A stretch of 64,000 bases of DNA from Ceraceosorus guamensis (Eukaryota > Basidiomycota > Exobasidiomycetes > Ceraceosorales > Ceraceosoraceae), in NCBI RefSeq assembly GCF_003144195.1, contig NW_020290018.1, forward strand, positions 78,916 to 142,915. Direction: 5' to 3'. The notes beneath the pieces are model-generated. The model was not told where the DNA came from and made no database searches. It was given only the letters and a program-made list of their open reading frames with translations. Shown one piece after another: positions 37,394 to 49,478 of the stretch (position 1 is its first letter; every line of letters begins with the position of its first letter). A program made the translations under genes and the position numbers.

Positions 37394-38205
37394 CTCGCTT
37401 GATGTTGGCACGAATCTTCTTTCGCAATATAAAGTCTTTCGCATTATAAAGAGACACGTCTTTACGTTGTTCTGATGCGCTGCGCAGCCCCCGTCCCGGC
37501 TCAAATTACCAATCCTAAATCAGAATCACGAATCTTGAATGGTAGGCGCCCAACGAGCGCTTTCATTCACGCGTCTCAAAATCAAGCTGCGCTCCGCGCG
37601 AACCCACCAAGCTGTGCAGCAAATGCGTCAAGAGCGAAGCACAGAGAATCGACCCGCGAAAACTCATCCGTGCAGGTAGAGAGTACCCGAAGTCGACTAT
37701 GTCTAGGACCTAGAGGATGCACACACCGAAGAATACATAGTGAATCACAGACACACAGCCAAAGCTGGCCGACTAGCCACCTGTCAAAGCGCAGGGGAAA
37801 GGTAATTCCGACACATGTCTGCTACCTGATGAGCTTGCTCTCTTCCTTAGCCTCAACCATCGCTCCGCACAGGTTAGCTCCTCCAGACTTTCAGGCACCC
37901 GTATATCGACTGCACACAAGCTCAATTCCCGAAGCAGTGCCACGGATGGTTTCAGCCCTGATGAATTTGCAAATCAAAAAGACTCGCTGATACAAGGGTG
38001 CATTCCGAGGGAGTCCCACGAATTTCATCGTCTGCCCGTCGAGACCTTGGAGGCGCCTCATGTCAGGGCACGGCCAAGGAAGACATTGGCAAATCGCTGC
38101 CCTAAGTGACCACGCATTTCAAATTGGCTCCGACTAGGATGAGTGCACATCTATTCGCAATTTGCATAGAATGCATTTGATTGAACAGGCTGTGTGAACC
38201 ATTGC
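37394..38205. other. Intergenic region between the tRNA gene and SLH1
   Basis: About 0.8 kb. AATCAGAATCACGAATCTTG words occur at about 37517-37536. A 171-codon plus-strand frame at 37475-37990 is Ser/Arg/His-rich and matches nothing known. No gene is supported. Confidence 0.6.
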
Positions 38206-41200
38206 TCAAGTGCTTTCGCCCCGGTGGCGACTACGCCTGCTGTTCGTGACAACATCGAGCAACTCAACAATCAAATCGACTTGTCTGCTCAGCAACTCGG
38301 CGTGAGACGAGTCCTCGTCGTGATCCTGGCGCTCCCTCCTGCTCGCAAGCGCTCCATTCGTAACGCGCTCCGTAGATTTGTTCAAAAAGTAGGCCAAGAT
38401 GAGTAGGGTGTCGCGCTGTTCATTGGTAAGCGGTGCGGGAATCCCATCTTCTGATGTCTTGGCTTTTTTGTCGGGTCGAGCGATGTGGGCTGCAGTCAGC
38501 CACGCTGCCGGTATAGATGCTCTGATGGATTCGGCGTGCGCGACCAACGTGGGTCGAGCAGCGGAGTCGGGCGAAGAGATCTTCCTTTCCATCAGCAATG
38601 CGATCACGCGCGCAGCCACGTGAGGATCGTGGCGACTGGCTTCGTGCATTGTCAAGAGAGAAGACAGATCTGAGGCAGAAGCCTTCGACAGCCGCAAGCC
38701 TAGCTTCGTCAAATTCAGCGATATCTCTTCGAAAGGCGGCACGATCTTCCACTCGGCGATGCCTGCTTGAACGAATTGCTCGTAGATTTGGTCAATAATC
38801 TCAGAGAGTCTTGCACCAACATCTGAAGACGATTCCGAGCGTACGCCGTAGTAGGATGGGTTGATTGACGCTCGTACGAAGAGGTACGTCCAAGAGAGGA
38901 AGTCGAGCGCGGCGCCTTTGGTCGTTGCTCTGCCGCTGCACAGCTCCTCAAAGAGAATAGACTGCAGGTGTGCAGGGTTGTCGAGAATACTCGATTCCAG
39001 AGGTAGGCCGAAGGACAGCATACGACGCAAGTAATCGACTTGATCCGCCTGAGTCAGAATCGTGCATTCTCCCAGCGGGCTCGAAGATCCAGGCTGCACA
39101 GCTAAGCTGCTCATCCTGGTAAGCTCAATCAGACTATAATCTACAACTTGACGATCCGTGGCCCTAGCCTTCTCTGCGCCAGTCAACGCTGACATATCGA
39201 CCAGTCGCACGTACTGCGTGCTCATGATAATGACCAGCGCGGCTCGCAATGTCAGTGTCCAGCACGCTTCGCGCGGCACTACGAGTACTCTGATGGCGCC
39301 CTGATCGAAGAGATCCAGCATGACTGCCTGATCCCGTGCGGTCAAGCCTTCGTGCCAGATGCCGACGCCATGGAGTAGAGGGTCGATTAGACCCTTGTCG
39401 CTTAGAACGTCGCACAGCGGCTCCAGGTCGGTCTCCGGAACTGTAAGAAACGATTCCGCTTCTATATCCGTCGCAGAGCGAGTGGAAAGCTCAGTGGCGG
39501 TCGCTGAGCACTGCGATCGAGAGGGCACGAAAACGACGCATGACCCGCGGTGGATTGCTGACTTGATCCGATCATATGCTGGCTTTGACATGACTTTGAG
39601 AAGATGCAGAGAGTGCGGCAGGTCGAATCCTTCAATGTCGAGACGCAGCGGTGAAGGTCGATGTGATGGATGGAAATCAAACGTAGAGGCGGGTTTCACT
39701 TTGAGCCACTCTTGCAAGCTCGACACGTCTGCCAAGCTTGAAGTTGTAGCAACAATGCGTGTCTGGTCTCGTGAAATTGTGCGGCGGAGGTGCGTGATGC
39801 AGGTCTCGTAGGTCGCATCCAGCATGTGCAGATCCTCGAGCACAATAAGCTGGACATGAGCCCTCACGTCGATGTGTTCGGCCGATCTGGAGCGCATCGC
39901 TCGCAGCAACAGTGATGGCTCAGCAAACAGAACCGTCGGCGTGGGTGGCGAGCTCTCTGCAAAGTCTGCAGGCTTCCGCGCCACACGGACCGTGACACCT
40001 GCAAGGTCTTTGAATCGTCGGCGAAAGCTCTCAGCCTGCACGTGTGCAAGACTGCGCAAGGGTAATACCACGAGAACAGTCCCAAGTCTATTTTTTCTCA
40101 AGGCCCTCCAAACCGCCATCTCGCAGAGTGTTGACTTTCCCGATGCGCTCGGCGCAGAGAGCAGCAAGTCCGAACGGGTGTGCATCGCGGAGTGGAACAC
40201 CTGCGTCTCGATTGCGTTGAAGGCTTTGAAGCTATAAGAATAGACCGATTCGACCACCTGGCTGTGGAGCGCATCACGAACAGACAGAAGTGGAAGCTCG
40301 AGAAGCGTGGTGGAGGAAGGCGGCCTGGCTGGCATGTGCAAATCGTCGTAGGACTGCCACAACTCGCCTTCTGCACCGAGCCACCGATCCGAGATCCATC
40401 GAATGTTGACACCGCGTGGGATATTCTCAGACAAAGTAATGACGAAAGAGATCTTCACCATCGTCGTCTGAGGACGCAAGCTGATGCGCTGCCATTGGAG
40501 AATTTCAGTTGCACTTTCGTCTTCAGCCCATACGATGAATGGCTCCATACCGCCATGCAACCGCTCGCTCCATTCGAAGTCCACTTCCATCTCCAGAGAT
40601 ATGCGCAAAAGGTCGTAAGTGAGGGGACGTAGGTCTGCTTTTGCAGTGAGTGTTGGGAAGTGGCGCGCCGCTTGCCGGACAAATCCGCCTTGGCGCTCAT
40701 TCATATGGATCAAATCACCTACTTCGGCTGCCGACATTTTCGCAAATGTGCCGACATCTACCTCGTCGGCCCATCTAGTAATATTGTACACCGTCTCTGG
40801 CGTTAGCTTGCTCTGCTCCAAAGCCAATGGATGCTCGAATGGCCACATGCGACGCTCTACCGCCTTGCTCATCGCGATTAGTGAGGTGGTCGTCATGGCC
40901 CATTTCTTGCTTAGAGCTATTTCCATCAATGCCCGAATGATACGGCCGGCATTCTGGGCCACGTACATCGAGTCCGAGACCAGGGCAAAGTCTTCGACAA
41001 ATACCTTGGAGATGTAAGCTTGAAGCAGCACATTGACTTTGCCAGGAGAATGGCCGTAGCCGCCGGGGACTTCGCACGGCGCGTTTTCCTGCATCTTCTT
41101 GAGCTCCTTTTCTTCGCTGTCGCGCGGTATAATCTGGGCAAAGTCTGTAGCAAGACTGAGCACTGATAGAACGTCGGCTTCTGTCATGCGAGGTTTGAGC

Positions 41201-44111
41201 TTCTCGTTGAAGATCTCGATGGTGCCATTGGGTATATAATACTTCGCCGCGATGCGGCCCAAGTCTGTGATTGCCAAGTGGCCCGCGGTCTCGTCTAGCT
41301 CGCACATGCGACAAGCAGACAGGCGACGAGCCGCAGACTGGATGAGTTGCAGACGTTTAGCGCCGAGCTGCGGATCATCCGCGACCTCCGAGTGACCCAT
41401 GCCATAACCTAAAGGATTGCGCCTCATCCTTGTGAACATGTACGTGTATGAAAGCCACGTCTGTCCATCGTCAAGACTTGTGACCGTCCCCAGAGCTACT
41501 TCAGCGTTTAGTGAGTCGACGAGCCCGGTGATGAATTTAGATTCAATGGGGTGCTGAGAAGTGATTGCGTCGATGTAGTGCGCAAGCTTGTCCTCGTTGG
41601 TGCAAATGAAACCTACACCCAAGTCTTCGTACTGCGGTCGACCTGCACGTCCAAAGATCTGCAGCACGTCAAGGATCGAGAGGTCGACAAAGCGACCAAC
41701 GCTCGAGTCGTACACCTCCGTGCCTTTGATCAGCACGGCGTAAGCTGGCAAATTTACGCCCCAAGCAAGAGTTGAGGTGCAGCACAAGATACGGGTCAGT
41801 CCATTCTCGAACAGTCTCTCGCTCAGGTTGCGATCGGGACGCAGCATCCCCGCATGATGGATGCCGATGCCGCTCTCGAAGAGCTCGCGAAGCTCCTTGT
41901 TGCGACTCATTGATACATCTTTCTTCATCAAAGCCGTAGCCGTGCCAGTGCTGGCGTTCTCCTTGCCCTCCTGCAGCAGCTGCTCTAAGCCTTCGGCCCG
42001 AAAAGCTTCTCGTAGCGCCATGCCGGTCTTGACGGTCTCCTTTCTGGCATGAACAAATATCATGACCTGGTGTCCTTCACCCAAAAGATCCGACACCTTT
42101 TTAAACACAGCCTTGTCGAGGTTTGCACGAGAAGTAGGGCTTCCAGCTTTGCCCTTGATACCAAGAAAGTGCTGTTTAAGAGGCACCGGTCGGAAAGATG
42201 AGTCGAAGTAAAACAGGCCCTGCATTCGATTGACGTGCAAAAAATCGGCCACGTCGACGTAATTAGGCAAGGTTGCAGAGAGACCCACGATCCGGATAAG
42301 GCTCTGGGATGACTCTACCAGTCGCAATGTCCTTGCCACTATTGTCTCGATGACTGCTCCTCTCTCTTCGTGCAGCAGGTGCACTTCGTCGATGATCAGT
42401 AGCTTGACTTTCGATGCGAGCTCTCCTTCTCCTAATGGCTTTCGTGTTACTACGTCCCACTTCTCTGGAGTCGTGACGATCATTTGCGTCTCTGCGATCT
42501 CTTGCCTCGTGAGCTGCATGTCACCTGTAAGCTCCCGCACCTTGACGCCGAGATATGCTAATCTTTTGGAGAATTTCCGCACGATTTCCGACGCGAGCGC
42601 CTTCATTGGCGCCACGTAGATTATTTTGAAGTCATCCTTGCGGATTTGCTGGTGCAGGTTGCCACGCGCTTTCGTCTCGTCGGCATATTGGCTGATGGTT
42701 CGCAAGACTGTCAGCATAGCAACGTCGGTCTTTCCTGCACCGGTAGGTGCGCAGACGAGTAGGTTCTCGTTTGTGCCAAACCCGAGGGGATAGACCGCCG
42801 ACTGGAGCCTGTTCAAGCTCTTGTAGCCAGGAAACGCTTGATGGAAGATGCTTGGTAGCTCAGAAATCGAGATTAGCCTCTCAGTGTCACGAAAAGGCAG
42901 CTGCTTTGGCGGTGGGATCATCACCTCCTCCCACCCATCGAATGGCGTCCGCGTCGTGCCGGCTGGCAAGGCGAACTTCTGACCCATTGTACTGAGTATA
43001 TTACCTTTTGCACCCGATGAGAAGACGTGTGGATACTGTGGCTCCGAGGAGGAAGTGGACGAGCCCGTGAACAGAGGCCTGTTGGCAGCCGCTGCGAGCT
43101 GCTCTTCTCTGATTCGCTCCATTTCCTCGAGACTCAGCTGTCCTGCTGAACCTGGACTCGCCTCCAGGTCTGCACGAGTCCGAGCGAGCTTTCTTGCTTC
43201 AGCTTTGGCCCTCTTAATATTTGCGAGCTCGTCTGAGCTCTGGAATTTGATCTGTGAGCCGGGCACGTAGGGCTGCGCGCGACGTTCGGATTGTCTCTGT
43301 AGCCGCAGCCCGGTATGTGTTGCTGCAAAGCTTGGTGCTGTCTTGATAGGATCCAATGCTTGAGATCGCTACGGCAAGGAGTCGAATGATATACGGTTGG
43401 CTAGCCATGCCTCGACTGGCAGCGAACAGTTCCCCAGCGTTTGCACTTACCTGTGCGTATTTGGGTGCAAGCAAAGACTTTTGAATCTCGGACCTTTTGC
43501 TCACGAGCTGCTCGACCAAGCCAAGGGCATCCCAGCCTAAAGCTTCGGCCAGCTCAGCGCTGACCTCGTCAGATGATCTTTTGCTGGACAGAGCATCCAG
43601 AACCGTCGAGCGCATCGCCGCTGCAACCGCGCTATCCCTGACATTCATCTCGAGGTGTCTGATAGCAAGGCGTGGCCGTGAGATGGTCAGGATGCACGAG
43701 CGATGCGCAGCACACGCACGCTTTTATGTTTTGCCTGACTCACTCGTCCAACGCCTGCACTTCGCTCATAGCAGCACCAGACCCTAGCCCGTCGTCGTAG
43801 CTCTCCGGCCCTCTGTTAGCGCCGGCTCCGAGCATGGACAGGTCATCTCCATCCAGCGAGCAAGCAGCCTCGAGAAGCTGATCCCACAGAGACTTGACGC
43901 CGATGCGCGGCTCAAGCCGCTCTTCCTCATCGAGCTCCGCTTCTAGCTCCTCGATATCCTTCTTGCCATGGTGGGCACATCGGCTACCCTCTGGCAGCTG
44001 CTCAATCGAAGCGGACAGCGCATTGATCTCTTCTACGTTCGGAGCGTACATGGAGCTCTTCATCCGCCAGACGGAAGGGTCTGACCCATGACCACGGGGA
44101 TCGATCGTCAT
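38206..44111 (-). CDS. SLH1: Slh1/ASCC3-type Ski2-like RNA helicase of the ribosome-quality-trigger complex
   Basis: In yeast and man this helicase splits collided ribosomes (RQT/ASC-1 complex) in the cytoplasm. Three exons (43744-44111, 43451-43658, 38206-43368) join to 1,912 residues, close to yeast Slh1. The first cassette is complete: APTGAGKT (about 400), YVAPMKAL, TTPEKWD, DEVHLL, VGLSATLPN, FVHARKE and DVLQIFGRAGRPQYE. A Sec63/winged-helix module follows. The second cassette keeps a Walker A (SAPSASGKST) but has LEDLH in place of DExH and TTSSLAD in place of SAT, and has no QxxGRAxRP motif. The C-terminal Sec63 part looks shortened. The first two exons give an N-terminal helical region (EALGWDALGLVEQLVSKR) typical of the family. 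An internal ATG at 43648 could wrongly be taken as the start. Confidence 0.95.
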
Positions 44112-44904
44112 CGTCAAAGCCGTCCTGATGAGATCAGACTCGCGCCGAGAGGATACATGCGCTGCTGTTGCGCTTCGAGACTCTCGTTGATGAATCCAAT
44201 GAATGCGCCGTCGTGACCAGGATCTACTGTCTCGAGTCTAGCAAGCTGGTAGCCACACAGATGCGATGAGGCAATCGAGGCATGGTCAATTCTTCGGTTT
44301 GAGAGTTTTGAGTTTGAGAGTAGTCTCGAATCAAGAATCAAGGATGAAGGTCTTGACTTGCATGATTCAAGATTGCTTGTTCAGGACAAGATCAGTGATT
44401 CAAAACTGTTCATTCACATTCAAATAATGATTACATGTGTGATTCAAGATTGCGTCGCAAAGCTCGCTGCGCTGTGCTTCATCTGATGTCCCAGATGTGA
44501 TTGACCATTTGTGCTTTTCGGGTACCAAGAGCTCGTCAAGATTTGAACGTCAATTTCAATCGTGACTCGTGACTTTACTTGTTGGCTAGCCTTGAGTCCT
44601 GTCATATCCTTGATTGTTGTTGTTATTATTAACTTGAGTCTTGATTCTTGATTAGGATCCAAATCGTATTATTGCCTCACTGGTCAAGTGTCACGTGAAC
44701 ATATATGACGAGCAACGCCTGCACGCGACATCATGCGTGCACAGCCACAGCCACATCCACTACGACCCTCGACCGACTCATCAGATGTCGTGAAGAGCGC
44801 AACAGCGCAACCCACGTAGCTTTCTCGAATCGACTACGAGCTACACCTTCGACATTTTGCAAGCCCAAATAATCATCTGCCTTCGACTGACCTCAGAATC
44901 GATC
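44112..44904. other. Divergent intergenic region SLH1 / gene at 44905
   Basis: About 0.8 kb between start codons, largely filled by the dispersed words listed separately (44288-44660). An open frame runs back from the SLH1 start without an ATG. No gene is recognised. Confidence 0.7.
44288..44660. repeat. Dense array of GATTC / GACTC words (AT-richer type)
   Basis: Repeated units such as GAATCAAGAATCAAGGATG, GATTCAAGATTGC (two copies about 90 bp apart), CAATCGTGACTCGTGACTT and GAGTCTTGATTCTTGATT. They are irregular in spacing and occur in both orientations, between two divergent start codons. Confidence 0.75.
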
Positions 44905-46344
44905 ATGCCGGACTGGGTTGACGAGAAGATTGCAGCCGAAGATAAGGCCAATGAGGCGGCATCGAACGAGAAACAACGCGAAGCGTCGCCTCCACCGCTT
45001 TACGGAGCCACGCCGACAGGAGCGTCGACTTCGAGCATCTCACCATCAAATCAGCAATTTCCGGTCCCATCAGTGAGAGACGCAGCAGCACCAGCAACGA
45101 CTTTTGCACCTCCTCCCGGACCACCACCTGGATTTGCTGCGCCGAACTACGAGCCCTTTGACTTTCGCGCGGCGTGGTCCGCAAATCAGCCGAATGGCAA
45201 AGCTCAATACTCTGCACCGAACTGGCACAAAGTGCCCACTTACGAAGTTCACATGCACCGAGACTTGATTGAATTTCAGGTGCCACCTCCTCCACCTCGT
45301 AGCGTGCCTTGCTCGTGTCCGGCCCAAGGTGACTTGAGTAGGTGCGGCTGCGGCCGGACCATGGACCCGCTGTATCGATGTGAACCTCGGGACAACAAAG
45401 GCGGCAGAAGCTTCATGCTTTCTACTGCCAACGAGAATCCTGACTTGCCATACGATGCGAGTCTCATTGCTAGTAAATCGCTGCTAGGCAGCAAGCTAGA
45501 AGTCAAGGCCTCCAACGGGGAGAAGACTGGAGTAGTCATCAGAACCAAGCAAGCACAGTCTGCAGTGACGTTCAACGAGTGAGCGCCGCGTGTCGGCAGG
45601 TCCTCCATCCGTTTGGCTCTATCCTCACACGATCGCTCTCCCTGAACACGATTTCAAATACACAGCCACGAAGGTCGAGATCTCGAATGGGTCTCGCTGC
45701 CGGCAAGGCACGAATTGATTCGGAAGCAAGATCAAGCCTTGATTGCCGTGCTGCACGGTGCAGATGCTGCTGGCCAAGACGCGCTGCCATCGCGCCGCAC
45801 CACCGCCAAGCTAGAGTTGACGGCTTTTGCTTGGTCGAGGATGCCGCAAGATGGCTTGTATTGCGATGTGGACGGTTGTCCATTGAATCCCATCTTTGGA
45901 TTCGTCTTTCGATGTCAGAGTGTGAGTTGTACTCGCCAATGCTCGAACCTCCCTTTGCACCACGCCACTAGAGCAGCGCTGACCGTTGCTTTAGCTCGGA
46001 CCGGCAAGCAGTGCTCGGACGCCAATCTGGCTGTGGACGACACCTTCGACGTGTGCGAGGCGCATTTGCGACAAGCCGCTAGCGAACACAATCCGAACCA
46101 GTGAGTCATCTTGAGTACCGCTTGATAGCCAAAAGGCGCCGAGCTGAGCCTTCATCCAACCTGATCCTCACACCGCTTGCTGCTACACGCCCGCCTCAGT
46201 CGATTTGTGCGCATTCCGCGGATCTATGCTCCTCCAGACTCGGAGGATGAGCCTCTGCTGTCGCTCGATCAGCTCCTTGCTGAGCGCAAGCAGCTCGAGG
46301 TCGTGCTGCTGACTTTGGGCGTGGCGCTCTTGCAAAAGTTCTGA
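44905..46344 (+). CDS. Unrecognised protein with two cysteine clusters
   Basis: Four exons (44905-45578, 45666-45919, 45995-46100, 46200-46344) join to 392 residues. I do not recognise the family. Residues 1-110 are low-complexity with a PPPLYG motif, two proline runs and an acidic-basic start (MPDWVDEKIAAEDKANEA). The middle has a Cys-rich patch, CSCPAQGDLSRCGCGR then LYRC. A probable beta-rich stretch follows (KLEVKASNGEKTGVVI, ELTAFAWSRMPQDGLYC), with a second cysteine set (CDVDGC .. C .. C .. C). The C-terminus is LDQLLAERKQLEVVLLTLGV. No signal peptide or clear membrane span is seen. The 45920-45994 intron has a weak donor (GTGTGA), is a multiple of three and lacks stops, so it may be retained. 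Codon phase and splice sites support a real gene, but no function can be given. Confidence 0.75.
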
Positions 46345-46377
46345 AAGAACCATCCACATTCTGTGGCCTCCTCCTTG

Positions 46378-46755
46378 TCACACCTCTACCGTACATAGCC
46401 ATTCTGATTGCGACCTGTCCGCGCGAATCTCAAAGTCGGCTTTTCGAGCCATTCCGGCACTCTGTCCGCCCCAAAGACGTCTGCTGTCACGTCTCACCAC
46501 ACTTGTAGGCACTGCGAGTCTCAAACGGGGAACTGTCTTCGCTAGCATTGAGAGCATGCCCGTATTCCGAGATACCTGCAGAAGCGGTCTGATCAACCAT
46601 GCAAAGGGCACGTCGCGCGGACATAGCACGCGTGGTGCGTTGTGAGGCCACAGTTCATTGAGTGTGAAGTGTCTGGCCGCCTCCATGCCGATTGCCTCTC
46701 GGCGAGCACCTTGTGGCGGTCGCAAAGGCATGAATGCCCAACGCTGTGTGATCAT
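46378..46755 (-). CDS. Doubtful small ORF, hypothetical
   Basis: An uninterrupted 125-codon frame starting at ATG 46755 and ending 34 bp from the stop of the convergent gene. I recognise no family. From an internal Met (MLSMLAKTVPRLRLAVPTS) it resembles a mitochondrial targeting peptide, being basic and without acids, so a spliced mitochondrial protein starting there is conceivable. It could equally be a chance frame in a 3' flank. Length, position and the unbroken frame are the only support. Confidence 0.25.
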   Translation of the reverse strand: MITQRWAFMPLRPPQGARREAIGMEAARHFTLNELWPHNAPRVLCPRDVPFAWLIRPLLQVSRNTGMLSMLAKTVPRLRLAVPTSVVRRDSRRLWGGQSAGMARKADFEIRADRSQSEWLCTVEV

Positions 46756-47549
46756 GGTGTCAGAGTGAGAAGGTCATGTTCGCGATTGACGGGTCTTGCG
46801 CTTGTCCCCTCCCCTCCCCTCGCGACTCACTGACGGCTGTCGAGATCGAAATGACGTTGATCAGATCTTGCTCACGGGCGCACCCTCCTGCAGGCGGCGT
46901 TGTGTGTGATGGCCAGTGCTTCAAACCCGGGGCCAAGTGCATGGCAGCAAGCCGGGGCAAATGAGCAGATACAGTCACAATCACAGTCGTGAGTGGTAGC
47001 AGATGGGCATTCTTGATTCTTTCGTCTTCTGCAAGCGAAGATCGAGCTTGCAGGGCGATCGAGCGCAGCTGCCCTTGTGCGGTGGGGGTACGTGGAGTCA
47101 TGAGTGCGCGCAGTATACTTTTCAGCATGCACATCGATCAGCGCCAACTCATCAGTCTTCTAATCAGTCTTCTAAGGCAACCCCGCGTTTTGGTGGTACT
47201 GTACTCGATCGTGACTCGTGACTCAGACTGCACTCGTGCGTGATTCGCGCGTCCCTGCGTGTGCGCCGCCGAAAGATGATGATGTTGTCTGCAGCAGGCG
47301 CACCGCACCTATTATACAGCTGCGCATGTGCGTACGCTGAGTTCTGAGCGCGCAGCCAGCCATGCAGCTTAATTGCAGCGCTGCCGAGGCTTCATCTCCT
47401 CCGTCTTTGATCGTGACAATCGTGAATGGCAGCACACTCATCAACTCTTGACTCCACGACTCGATCGCGACTCGCCCAGCGACCCTTGTATCAGCGCGTG
47501 CTGCCGAAGCTCGTCGTCAATCAACACTCAGACTGCAGTCAAGAGTCGC

Positions 47550-47588
47550 GAGTGCGAGTGCGAGTGCGAGTGCGAGTGCGAGTGCGAG
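47550..47588. repeat. GAGTGC hexamer tandem repeat, 6 units
   Basis: Six perfect GAGTGC units followed by GAGTCACGAG. The unit seems to be an expanded form of the GAGTC words that pervade the intergenic DNA. Confidence 0.9.
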
Positions 47589-47711
47589 TCACGAGTGTGC
47601 TGATGAGTGATCGAGTCGCGACTCGATCCCCATCACGCTTATTTCTCGCCCGTGCGCGTCGTCCGCCCCCCCGGCTTAGCGCATCACAGCGTGCATTTCC
47701 GCGCGCCTGAT

Positions 47712-47733
47712 GCGCGGTGCGGTGCGGTGCGGC
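47712..47733. repeat. GCGGT pentamer repeat
   Basis: Three GCGGT units plus flanking partial GCGG copies. Confidence 0.75.
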
Positions 47734-48202
47734 GCGATCGCTTCAATTCGTTTCAAGGTCAAACCGCCCGCGGCGTCAGCAGCTGCCATCACGCCAACAT
47801 CAGCGCAGCTCACCTGCTGCTGCTGCATCTGACATCCAGCGTCAGCAGCAGCGGACAAGCATAGCAGGCACACGCCAGCCAGAAAAAGCGGAGCGCGAAA
47901 GCTTCTCTGGCACAGCGCGTGACGCGTGCGGTGATCGCAATGGAGATAGTTGCTTTGGAGCAGTCAGAGTCGCGATGCGATCCCTTTGCAGTCCCACTTT
48001 CTTGCCCACCATTACCTCATCTTCCTTGTCACCCTTGGCCAAAGCACGCCCTTGAGCTGAAGCGCTCTGGATGAACGAGGAGCTCTTGCTGCTTTACTCT
48101 TCACTGGCATTGACCTTTTTGACTCTTCTTGCAGCCGTCCACCTCCTGGCCAGCTTCACCTCTTACCCTCCTCTCGTTGCGCTGGCAGAAGCTACGAACA
48201 TT

Positions 48203-49478
48203 ATGGATCCCAACGCAATCATCGCTTTTGCCGTCGGCCTCGTCGCCTCGGTCGGCTTCCTGGTCTTTATCAACTCTGGCAGTGAGTAGGCTGTCCCTCA
48301 TTCTTCAAGGCATTGCGGCTCACATTGCCCATCCGACTCGCTTATGAATGCGCACATTGTGATAGAGGCGAAACCTGTCCTGAACCCCACCGAGTGGCAG
48401 ACGTTCAAGCTCACTGAGAAGCGGCAGCTGTCCGAGAACACTGCTCTGTGAGTACCCAATAGCAGCAGCGAGGTGCGGAACCTTGGCATCTGCAGCGTCA
48501 TGCGCGTTTGAATGCGCCGAGCTTCGAATTCTGACTGCTCCGTCTGGTTACCCGCTACAGCTACCGCTTCCGCCTTCCCTCCGACAACTCCATCCTTGGA
48601 CTGCCCATTGGTCAGCATGTCAGCGTTCAGGCCAACATCAATGGCAAGAATGTCATGAGGTCCTACACCCCTGTCTCCTCCGACGATGACCGCGGCTTCT
48701 TCGACCTTCTTATCAAGGTGAGTGGCTGCTTACGAGATGCAGCATGGGCGGGGACATTACATGTGTCATCCCTCAATGCTCATCGCCTCTTGTCCTCGCT
48801 CGATCAGACGTACGACAAGGGCAACATCAGCAAGCACGTCTCCACTCTCAAGATCGGGGATGGTCTGGAGGTGCGAGGGCCCAAGGGTCAGATGCGCTAC
48901 TCGAACGGGCTTGTGCGTCACCTGGGAATGCTGGCGGGTGGCACAGGCATCACGCCAATGCTTCAAATCATCCGCGCCATCGCCAAGGATCCCCAGGACA
49001 AGACCGAGGTGGACCTCATCTACGCCAACGTCAGCGAGGCTGATATCTTGTGTCGCAAGGAGCTGGACGACCTGGCGGCCAAGAACAAGCAATTTAGAGT
49101 CCACTACTTCTTGAACAACCCTCCTGAGGGCTGGAAGGGGGGCGAGGGCTTCGTCACCAAGGAAGCTATCAACGATAATTTCCCCACGCCCGCCGAAGAC
49201 ATCAAGATTTTGCTTTGTGGTGAGTTGTCATGCGGACGCAAGTCTCGATGGAAACGACGCTGATTTGTCTGATTGTGCCGTGCTTTCAGGCCCTCCTCCT
49301 ATGATAAATGCTATGAAGAAGCACCTGGAGGAGCTCAAGTACGACCCGCCTAAGCCTGTGTCTAAGCTGCCAGACGTGAGTGCAGAATCTCGCCTGACCG
49401 CGTACGTGACACCGCTCTCAAAGCTTCCTCCTTTCCTTTCGCTCTTTGCTCGTCGAGCAGCAAGTCTTTTCCTTCTGA
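48203..49478 (+). CDS. CBR1: NADH-cytochrome b5 reductase
   Basis: FAD enzyme that passes electrons from NADH to cytochrome b5 for fatty-acid desaturation and sterol synthesis, anchored in the ER or outer mitochondrial membrane. Six exons (48203-48281, 48366-48447, 48561-48717, 48808-49219, 49290-49375, 49461-49478) join to 277 residues. An N-terminal membrane anchor ([19 protein letters not shown], 5-23) is followed by the FAD-binding RSYTPVSS (87-94), GPKGQMRY, the NADH-binding [10 protein letters not shown], and GPPPMI near the end. The last exon has only 18 nt and codes QVFSF plus stop. An ATG at 48071 in the same frame would add 44 mostly hydrophobic residues. I chose 48203 because the result aligns with yeast Cbr1 from the first residues. 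Confidence 0.95.

Larger units (their letters stand above)
46756..48202. other. Intergenic region upstream of CBR1
   Basis: About 1.4 kb, rich in the dispersed words (ACAGTCACAATCACAGTCGT at about 46971, TCGTGACTCGTGACTCAGAC at about 47211, GAGTCGCGACTCGATC near 47612). It also holds the GAGTGC and GCGGT tandem repeats. An in-frame ATG at 48071 could extend CBR1. No other gene is recognised. Confidence 0.7.

Noticed and set aside
43214-43648. Separate small gene starting at ATG 43648 upstream of the helicase
   Set aside because: Both its upstream flank (ACACCTCGAG after a CAG acceptor) and its end (GTAAGT donor) splice in phase with neighbouring exons, so it is exon 2 of SLH1.
43740-44117. 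Separate 125-codon gene before SLH1
   Set aside because: It ends in a GTGAGT donor that joins in phase to 43658 and supplies the missing N-terminus of SLH1.
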